From contig DKIP01000006.1 in the NCBI GenBank assembly GCA_002454335.1, positions 2,467-9,013 on the forward strand: a stretch of DNA of 6,547 bases. The letters are read 5' to 3'. Shown here one piece after another: positions 1 through 5,210 of this stretch. Position 1 is the stretch's first letter, and each line of letters opens with the position of its first letter. The stretch is from Cytophagaceae bacterium UBA6715. Lineage in GTDB: Bacteria; Bacteroidota; Bacteroidia; Cytophagales; Spirosomataceae. Position numbers and translations under genes: made by a program. The notes under the pieces are model-generated. The model had not been told where the DNA came from and searched no databases. It saw only the letters and a program-made list of their open reading frames with translations.

Positions 1-1329
1 CGTCCTCGCTCGTGCATAGAACCGCCACGAAAGCAAGATCGATGAACAAACTAAACTGGCCGTTAGGCCCATCCAGATCCCGATGGCACCCAGGTTTAAG
101 TTGAATCCGAGGAAATATGAAACGGGAATTCCAACGCCCCAATAGGAGATTACCGTAATGGCTGTTGGCAGTTTATAATCCTGCAATCCACGCAATAGTC
201 CCAAAGAAACCGCTTGAATCCCATCGAATAACTGGAATATCGCTCCCCAAACCACAAGCGTCACGGCTATCGCGATAACGGGTATTTCTTGGGTGTATCC
301 ACGTACTAAATATTCCCGACCAAAGAAAAAGACCAAGGCGCAAATTCCCATAAATAGAATGGATAGGAGTAGCGCCGCATGCCCTGAACGAACAATTTCC
401 TGTCGATTGCGTTCGCCAATCGCCGTTCCCACATTGATTCCTCCTGCTACGGCTATGCCAGTCGCCATCATGTAGGTGATTGATGCCATATTGATTGCCA
501 CGATGTGTGCAGCTTGTGCCGTCACAGAAATCCAGCCCATCATGACAACGGCCATTCCGAAAGTCGCAATTTCAAAGAAACCTTGCATACCCGAAGGAAT
601 TCCGATGCGTAAGATGTTCTTCTCTAACACGTTTTTCTCCGCGTGCACATGTCCCTTGCGTAAATAGGGTTTGAATTCATCTCGCGTAAACACGTAAATG
701 GCTAATGTGGATGCCATGAACAGGCGAGAAAGTAGTGTCGAAATTCCCGATCCGAATAAGCCCAAGGCAGGAAAGCCCCATAATCCATTGATTAGGATAT
801 GGTTACCGCATACATTCAACAAAAGGGCAATAATTGTGATTGTCATCCCCACCGTGGTCTTTTGGAGCCCATCCATGAAACTCTTCAAGGCGATAAACCA
901 GAATATGGGTAATACCGAAACGGAAATTAAACTTAGGAAGGGGAGGGTCAAAGCTTTGTTGGCTTGGGTTTGACCGAATAAATCATAATTCAGGCCAACA
1001 ATCCCCGTAATGAGAATGGTCACGACTCCCAAAAGCGTTGCTACGCGTAAATTGGCCCGTAAAAGATTTCCACATTCGGTCTTATCGCCTTCCGCGACAG
1101 CTTTGGAAATCATGGGGGAAACAATTTGAATGCAGATAATACCTACAATCGCAATCGTAAAAAAAATGGAACCCGCCATGCCCGATGCACCAAGGCTTTC
1201 GGCGGCGCCGGTCGACATTTGGCCTACCTGAATCGTATCGGCTAGGCCCATTAGCATAACGCCCAATTCGCCCACCACGATGGGTAAGGCCAATTGGACG
1301 GTCTGTTTAATCTTAGAAAATAATGACAT
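1..1329 (-). CDS. norM: MATE family efflux transporter, NorM type (3' end cut off by window edge)
   Basis: This is a multidrug and toxic compound extrusion protein. It is an inner-membrane antiporter that exports cationic drugs or metabolites using a Na+ or H+ gradient. The frame is open for 443 codons from the ATG at 1327-1329 to the window edge without a stop. NorM proteins are usually about 450-460 residues, so only a short C-terminal piece is missing. The N-terminus (LALPIVVGELG, then GLADTIQVGQ at 28-37) is the typical first MATE helix. The three acidic residues important in Vibrio NorM appear conserved: D31 in GLADTIQVG, E253 in GFFEIATFG and D369 in QLFDGIQAV. The remainder is a series of hydrophobic segments in two homologous halves, with the loop between them near residues 215-240. 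The start lies 1 nt after the murA stop (TAAGATG) with no Shine-Dalgarno sequence, so translation is probably coupled to murA. The family call is firm; the substrate cannot be read from sequence. Confidence 0.95.
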   Translation of the reverse strand, partial: MSLFSKIKQTVQLALPIVVGELGVMLMGLADTIQVGQMSTGAAESLGASGMAGSIFFTIAIVGIICIQIVSPMISKAVAEGDKTECGNLLRANLRVATLLGVVTILITGIVGLNYDLFGQTQANKALTLPFLSLISVSVLPIFWFIALKSFMDGLQKTTVGMTITIIALLLNVCGNHILINGLWGFPALGLFGSGISTLLSRLFMASTLAIYVFTRDEFKPYLRKGHVHAEKNVLEKNILRIGIPSGMQGFFEIATFGMAVVMMGWISVTAQAAHIVAINMASITYMMATGIAVAGGINVGTAIGERNRQEIVRSGHAALLLSILFMGICALVFFFGREYLVRGYTQEIPVIAIAVTLVVWGAIFQLFDGIQAVSLGLLRGLQDYKLPTAITVISYWGVGIPVSYFLGFNLNLGAIGIWMGLTASLVCSSILLSWRFYARART

Positions 1330-1330
1330 C

Positions 1331-2638
1331 TTAAATTCGAACGATTTCCGCACCAATCGCATTTAAACGCGTATCGATGTTCGAATAGCCACGGTCAATT
1401 TGCTCAATGTTGTCGATGATGGATGTTCCATTTGCCGACATCGCCGCGATCAACAACGAAACCCCCGCACGAATATCCGGTGATGACATGCGAATTCCTT
1501 TCAAGGTTTGCTTGCGATCGAAACCAACCACCGTAGCACGGTGTGGATCACAAAGGATGATCTGCGCGCCCATCTCGATCAAACGATCCACGAAGAATAA
1601 ACGAGATTCAAACATTTTTTGGTGAATCAATACCGTTCCTTTTGCTTGGATAGCCGTCACTAAAATGATCGACAACAAGTCAGGTGTGAAACCTGGCCAT
1701 GGATGATCCGAAATAGTCAACATCGATCCATCGATGAAGTTTTCTAATTCGTAATGCTCTTGCGAAGGGATGAAAATATCATCGCCACGGAATTCCATTT
1801 GGATACCTAATTTCTTAAATACATCAGGAATGATACCTAATTGAGGAATTTGACAGTTTTTAATTGTGATTTCCGATTGTGTCATCACGGCCATACCGAT
1901 GAATGAACCGATTTCAATCATGTCGGGCAACATCGTGTGCTCTGTACCATGAAGCTCTTCAACGCCCTCAATAACCAATAAATTAGAACCAATACCAGAG
2001 ATTTTGGCTCCCATGCGGTTCAACATCTTCGATAATTGTTGCAAATAAGGTTCGCAAGCCGCATTGTATATCGTTGTCGTTCCTTTCGCTAGTACGGCAG
2101 CCATCAAAATATTCGCTGTCCCCGTAACAGATGCTTCATCTAATAACATATAGGCACCTTGCAATTGCGAAGCATCTACTTCATAGATTCCTCCATCTTC
2201 TGCACTATAATTGAATTTGGCACCTAACTTCATGAATCCGAAAAAGTGCGTATCTAAACGTCGGCGGCCAATTTTATCGCCTCCGGGTGAAGGAATACGA
2301 CCTTTTTTGAATCGCGCCAATGTAGGCCCTAATAACATCACAGAACCACGAAGTGCAGCCGCTTTTTTCTTGTAGGTTTCAGATTCCAAGTACTCTATGT
2401 TCACTTGAGAGGCATCAAATTCAATACTGGTTTCCGATAAACGACGCATGCTCACGCCCATGTCCCCCAATAAATCAATCAATTGGTTGACATCGCGGAT
2501 ATTCGGGATGTTGTGAATCGTAACAGGCTCTGCTGTTAAAACCACCGCACACAAAATTTGCAATGCTTCGTTTTTTGCTCCTTGCGGAGTAATTTCTCCT
2601 TTCATCCGGCGGCCACCGGTAACCTTAAATGATGCCAT
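1331..2638 (-). CDS. murA: UDP-N-acetylglucosamine 1-carboxyvinyltransferase (MurA), Asp-type active-site loop
   Basis: MurA is the cytoplasmic enzyme that transfers enolpyruvate from phosphoenolpyruvate to UDP-GlcNAc, the first committed step of peptidoglycan synthesis. The length, 435 residues, is normal for the family (E. coli about 419). Landmarks seen, with E. coli equivalents: K22-N23 in QGAKNEAL (K22/N23), R97 in ALRGS (R91), R126 (R120), D320 in FTPDLL (general base D305), R346 in ESRLFF (R331), R390 in DIRAG (R397), and the C-terminal IDRGYSNID segment. The active-site loop reads PGGDKIGRR, so residue 121 is Asp (codon GAT, 2276-2278) where E. coli has Cys115. Asp is known to support catalysis there and to prevent fosfomycin alkylation. 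The ATG follows the DUF4290 stop by 5 nt, and the stop precedes the MATE start by 1 nt. No Shine-Dalgarno sequence is visible. MurA and not the related AroA is supported by full-length similarity. Confidence 0.98.
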   Translation of the reverse strand: MASFKVTGGRRMKGEITPQGAKNEALQILCAVVLTAEPVTIHNIPNIRDVNQLIDLLGDMGVSMRRLSETSIEFDASQVNIEYLESETYKKKAAALRGSVMLLGPTLARFKKGRIPSPGGDKIGRRRLDTHFFGFMKLGAKFNYSAEDGGIYEVDASQLQGAYMLLDEASVTGTANILMAAVLAKGTTTIYNAACEPYLQQLSKMLNRMGAKISGIGSNLLVIEGVEELHGTEHTMLPDMIEIGSFIGMAVMTQSEITIKNCQIPQLGIIPDVFKKLGIQMEFRGDDIFIPSQEHYELENFIDGSMLTISDHPWPGFTPDLLSIILVTAIQAKGTVLIHQKMFESRLFFVDRLIEMGAQIILCDPHRATVVGFDRKQTLKGIRMSSPDIRAGVSLLIAAMSANGTSIIDNIEQIDRGYSNIDTRLNAIGAEIVRI

Positions 2639-2643
2639 AAATC

Positions 2644-3303
2644 TTACTTATTTTTACGGTAATTGTTATTACGATTGTTGTTGTTATTTCTGAAGTTGTT
2701 CTTTCGGAAGTTGTTGTTCCGGTTGTTATTATTGTTCGGGTATTCTGGCGCATTGTATGCGTTTCTCGCATTGTTTGCCACTTTTGCATGCCCTAGAGTT
2801 TCTTGCGATAATTCGTCGACGATGCTGCCCAATAGATTCTCCGACATGTCCTTGATGTTCTGCCAAATGACCGAATCATCCACCGTGTCTTTGTTCCAGG
2901 TCACATAGAAGCCTTTCATCAATCGAGCAATGTAGGACACCAAAATCTTTTTATCTTCCAATTTTTCTTCAGCAATGGCACGAAGAATCAATAATTCGAC
3001 GTTCCGTCCGTAGTGCTTGAATTTCAAATGATGCTGATTATAGGCAACTTTACGTGGGGCTTTGCCAACCGATTCTGGAGATGGGGGAGGGTATGGTCCT
3101 TGAACATCCAAGGCGAAATTTGACATGATGTACAAGTCATCCCAAAGCTTTTTGGAATAATCTTGGCTGTTGTCCTTCATGTTGGGATGAATCTGTTTCA
3201 TCAAATCCACCATGATAAAGGCATATTTGGTACGCTGCTCGCGGTCGGCGATGGTCATAATGTAATTGACCAATTTTTGTACACTCGATCCGTATTCTTT
3301 CAT
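2644..3303 (-). CDS. DUF4290 family protein with Asn-rich C-terminal tail
   Basis: This is a 219-residue soluble protein that I assign to DUF4290, a family of unknown function known to me only from Bacteroidota. Family-like features are the N-terminal MKEYGSSVQKLVNYI with the basic/acidic stretch ADREQRTKYA (19-28), KLWDDLYIMSNFALD (52-66), a proline patch PYPPPSPES (70-78) and YGRNVELLI (98-106). The body is probably mostly helical up to about residue 175. I see no signal peptide, membrane segment or catalytic motif. Residues 190-219 form a low-complexity tail with 19 Asn, 5 Arg, 3 Lys and 3 aromatic residues, built from two near-copies of a 16-residue unit. The tail is basic and probably disordered; by analogy it might bind RNA or drive assembly, but that is inference. 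The start is 1 nt after the kinase stop (TAATATG) and the stop is 5 nt before murA. Pairing of DUF4290 with murA is, from memory, common in Bacteroidota, which hints at an envelope-linked role. Confidence 0.88.
   Translation of the reverse strand: MKEYGSSVQKLVNYIMTIADREQRTKYAFIMVDLMKQIHPNMKDNSQDYSKKLWDDLYIMSNFALDVQGPYPPPSPESVGKAPRKVAYNQHHLKFKHYGRNVELLILRAIAEEKLEDKKILVSYIARLMKGFYVTWNKDTVDDSVIWQNIKDMSENLLGSIVDELSQETLGHAKVANNARNAYNAPEYPNNNNNRNNNFRKNNFRNNNNNRNNNYRKNK
2647..2736 (-). repeat. Degenerate 48-bp tandem repeat encoding the Asn-rich tail (about 1.9 copies)
   Basis: Unit 1 spans 2736 down to 2689 and encodes NNNNNRNNNFRKNNFR. Unit 2 spans 2688 down to 2647 and encodes NNNNNRNNNYRKNK. 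Over the 42 aligned bases I count 12 differences. Eleven are at third codon positions and ten are synonymous; the two amino-acid changes are Phe to Tyr and Asn to Lys. Asn codons are mixed (12 AAC, 7 AAT). This pattern fits an old duplication kept at protein level better than a fresh slippage event. Confidence 0.85.
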
Positions 3304-3304
3304 A

Positions 3305-3679
3305 TTAATTGGATAATGTTAACCACATTACTAAATGCGGAAATGCAATCAGGCAAAATACCACGATTGCCCATAATGACATCACTAACACAGCTCCAGC
3401 TGCATAATCTTTCACTTGTTTGGCTAAAGGATGGTATTCCGGAGAAACCAAATTCGTTAGTCTTTCAATGGATGTATTAATTAATTCGGCAACCCAAACA
3501 CAGGCAACGGCTAGGCTAATCCAAATCCATTCCTGGGCAGTAAATTCCATGTTGAAACCCACATAAATCACAAGGGCAGTCGCTACTAAATGTATTTTGG
3601 CATTTCTTTCTTGTTTGATCAGATTTACAATCCCATCAAGCGCATGACCAATACTTTGATTTAGCTGTTTGAAAAACAT
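3305..3679 (-). CDS. dgkA: Diacylglycerol kinase family membrane protein, probably undecaprenol kinase
   Basis: This is a small integral membrane lipid kinase of the bacterial DgkA/UdpK family, 124 residues, which is normal for the family. Members work as homotrimers at the inner membrane and phosphorylate diacylglycerol or undecaprenol with ATP. After an amphipathic N-terminus come three hydrophobic segments, at about 31-44, 50-64 and 93-120. Conserved residues with E. coli equivalents: E24 in QERNA (E28), E65 and N68 in AELINTSIE (E69, N72), E72 (E76), and K90-D91 in QVKDYAAGAVL (K94, D95). The segment YHPLAKQVKDYAAGAVL looks more like Gram-positive undecaprenol kinases than E. coli DgkA (YHELSGRAKDMGSAAVL). 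Together with murA in the operon, this favours undecaprenol as substrate (inference). One oddity: residue 76 is Asn (codon AAT, 3452-3454) where E. coli has Asp80. The start overlaps the asnS stop by 1 nt, so translation is likely coupled. Confidence 0.93.
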   Translation of the reverse strand: MFFKQLNQSIGHALDGIVNLIKQERNAKIHLVATALVIYVGFNMEFTAQEWIWISLAVACVWVAELINTSIERLTNLVSPEYHPLAKQVKDYAAGAVLVMSLWAIVVFCLIAFPHLVMWLTLSN

Positions 3680-3681
3680 TA
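3677..3681 (-). promoter_or_regulatory. TAATG stop-start overlap between asnS and dgkA
   Basis: On the minus strand the asnS stop TAA (3681-3679) shares its last A with the dgkA ATG (3679-3677). There is no Shine-Dalgarno sequence in front of it, so the arrangement suggests termination-reinitiation. The same style recurs downstream as TAATATG (3307-3301) and TAAGATG (1333-1327). Confidence 0.7.
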
Positions 3682-5109
3682 AAATTCTGCCGTTTTAGGT
3701 GTTCTAGGGAAAGGAATTACATCGCGGATGTTGCTCATTCCTGTTACGAATAATACCAAACGCTCAAAGCCTAATCCAAATCCTGCGTGTGGCGCTGAAC
3801 CGAATTTACGCGTTTCCAAGTACCACCAGATTGATTCTTCTTCGATACCTACTTCTTTCGTGCGTTGCAATAATTTCTCGTAATTGTCTTCACGTTGTGA
3901 CCCTCCAATGATTTCGCCGATCCCTGGGAATAATACATCCATCGCTCGAACGGTTTTGCCATCATCGTCCAACTTCATATAAAATGCCTTGATGTCTTTC
4001 GGGTAATTCGTAAGGATAACCGGTTTTTTGAAGTGTTTTTCAACCAACCAGCGCTCATGCTCCGATTGTAAATCGATGCCCCATTCCACAGGATATTGGA
4101 ATTTACCTTGCTTGTGCGTTTTCGATTGCAATAAGATGTTGATTGCTTCTGTGTAGGTAATGCGCTCAAAGTCGTTTTCAGTGACAAAGCGCAACTTCTC
4201 AGTTAAAGAAAGTTCCGACTGCTCCTCTTTTTTCTTTGTTTTTTCTTCGTCCAATAAACGCTTTTCCAAGAATGCGATATCATCCGCACAGTGGTCCAAA
4301 GCGTATTTGATACAGAATTTGGTGAAGTCCTCCGCCAAATTCATGTTGTCCTCTAATTCGTAGAAGGCAACTTCCGGTTCAATCATCCAGAACTCGGCCA
4401 AGTGGCGCGTTGTGTTTGAATTCTCCGCACGAAAGGTAGGTCCAAAGGTATAAACCTTCGATAAAGCCATCGCGCCTAATTCGCCTTCTAGTTGGCCCGA
4501 AACCGTCAAATTTGTCTCCTTCCCAAAGAAATCCTCTTTGAAATCCACCTTGCCTTCTTCGGTCATCGGAGGGTTGGTAGCCGGTAAGGTCGTTACACGG
4601 AACATTTCTCCCGCACCTTCTGCATCAGACCCTGTGATGATGGGTGTATGTAAATAGAAGAATTGGTTTTGATTGAAATAGGTATGAACCGCATAAGCCA
4701 ATGCGTGGCGTACACGTAGTATGGCCGAAAACGTATTCGTCCGAGGACGTAAATGCGCGATTTCACGCAAGAACTCTAAGGAGTGTTTTTTCGGCTGTAA
4801 AGGATATTTTTCAGGATCCGCGACTCCGTAAACTTCAATGGAATTGACTTGTAATTCGACAGACTGTCCTTGTCCTTGTGAAGGAATCAACGTACCAGTC
4901 ATAGCAATACATGCCCCCGTTGTAACTAATTTCAGTGTTTCTTCCGAAACAGCTCCATCAGAAACAACGCCTTGGATGTTATGAATCGTGGATCCGTCAT
5001 TTAAAGCAATGAAAGCCACATTGGCTGAAACGCGTTTGGTACGAACCCAACCTTTGATAACGAGGCTTTGGTTAGATGGGGATAAGGATAGGATTTCTTT
5101 AATTTGCAT
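3679..5109 (-). CDS. asnS: Asparaginyl-tRNA synthetase
   Basis: AsnRS charges tRNA-Asn with asparagine in the cytoplasm using ATP. It is a class IIb synthetase, and the length of 476 residues is close to E. coli AsnRS (466). The N-terminal OB-fold anticodon-binding domain covers about residues 15-95, including VIKGWVRTKR and VAFIALNDGS. The catalytic domain follows: a motif 1 area around LHTPIITGSDAEGAGEMFRV (153-172), then KVDFKEDFFGKETNLTVSGQ (187-206), which closely matches E. coli AsnRS and separates it from AspRS. Motif 2 starts at FRAENSNTTRHLAEFW (227-242) and motif 3 is GLGFERLVLF (445-454) with the invariant Arg450. A Lys/Glu-rich stretch (about 284-300) lies between motifs 2 and 3 and is probably a surface helix. 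The ATG at 5107-5109 is well placed just before the OB fold. It is the first gene of the five-gene operon and is divergent from rpoN. No Shine-Dalgarno sequence is obvious; GAGA about 10 nt upstream is weak. Confidence 0.98.
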   Translation of the reverse strand: MQIKEILSLSPSNQSLVIKGWVRTKRVSANVAFIALNDGSTIHNIQGVVSDGAVSEETLKLVTTGACIAMTGTLIPSQGQGQSVELQVNSIEVYGVADPEKYPLQPKKHSLEFLREIAHLRPRTNTFSAILRVRHALAYAVHTYFNQNQFFYLHTPIITGSDAEGAGEMFRVTTLPATNPPMTEEGKVDFKEDFFGKETNLTVSGQLEGELGAMALSKVYTFGPTFRAENSNTTRHLAEFWMIEPEVAFYELEDNMNLAEDFTKFCIKYALDHCADDIAFLEKRLLDEEKTKKKEEQSELSLTEKLRFVTENDFERITYTEAINILLQSKTHKQGKFQYPVEWGIDLQSEHERWLVEKHFKKPVILTNYPKDIKAFYMKLDDDGKTVRAMDVLFPGIGEIIGGSQREDNYEKLLQRTKEVGIEEESIWWYLETRKFGSAPHAGFGLGFERLVLFVTGMSNIRDVIPFPRTPKTAEF

Positions 5110-5149
5110 AAATGATTCTCAAATGCCCTGTAATGGGCGCAATAAGCTT

Positions 5150-5183
5150 CAAAAATACCACAAAAAAACCGAATTTTTTCAAT
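5150..5183 (-). promoter_or_regulatory. Candidate Bacteroidota-type promoter for the asnS operon
   Basis: On the minus strand, TATTTTTG (5157-5150) matches the Bacteroidota -7 consensus TAnnTTTG exactly. A partial -33 element, ATTG (5183-5180), lies 22 bp upstream, at the long end of the usual spacing. The transcript would start near 5142-5145, giving a leader of about 35 nt before the asnS ATG. The region is AT-rich, so a chance match is possible. Confidence 0.4.
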
Positions 5184-5191
5184 TATTTTTG
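5184..5191 (+). promoter_or_regulatory. Candidate -7 promoter element for rpoN
   Basis: TATTTTTG on the plus strand matches TAnnTTTG exactly and lies 19 bp before the rpoN ATG. No TTTG -33 element is visible at the expected distance (about 5157-5167 is A/C-rich). If it is used, the transcript would start about 5197-5200 and the leader would be only about 10-14 nt. Confidence 0.28.
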
Positions 5192-5210
5192 TATTTAAAT
5201 TTCAACACGG

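Larger units (their letters stand above)
5150..5191. repeat. 8-bp perfect inverted repeat (CAAAAATA ... TATTTTTG)
   Basis: The half-sites are 5150-5157 and 5184-5191, with a 26-bp spacer. They are identical on opposite strands and each is also a -7-like box facing outwards. Flanking bases do not extend the symmetry. It may simply reflect two divergent promoters, and need not be an operator. Confidence 0.45.

Noticed and set aside
293..973. Three consecutive plus-strand ORFs (293-475, 476-667, 698-973)
   Set aside because: They are antisense to the MATE gene, whose minus-strand frame is open throughout and has clear family motifs. Their translations show no family-like features.
2663..2908. 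Plus-strand ORF of 81 codons with a striking Leu/Phe-rich hydrophobic start, like a membrane peptide or toxin
   Set aside because: It is the antisense of the Asn-rich tail: AAC/AAT codons read on the other strand give Leu/Phe-rich sequence. It lies wholly inside the DUF4290 gene and has no independent support.
3163..3480. Plus-strand ORF of 105 codons across the DUF4290/dgkA junction
   Set aside because: It is antisense to two well-supported genes and has no recognisable domain.
5125..5138. Small hairpin GCCC-TGTAAT-GGGC in the asnS leader, considered as attenuator or operator
   Set aside because: It has only a 4-bp stem, no following U-run and no T-box-like features. It is too weak to claim.
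5161..5179. A-run (5162-5168) and T-run (5174-5179) in the intergenic region, considered as a bidirectional terminator
   Set aside because: There is no GC stem, and divergent genes start on both sides, so no terminator is expected here.
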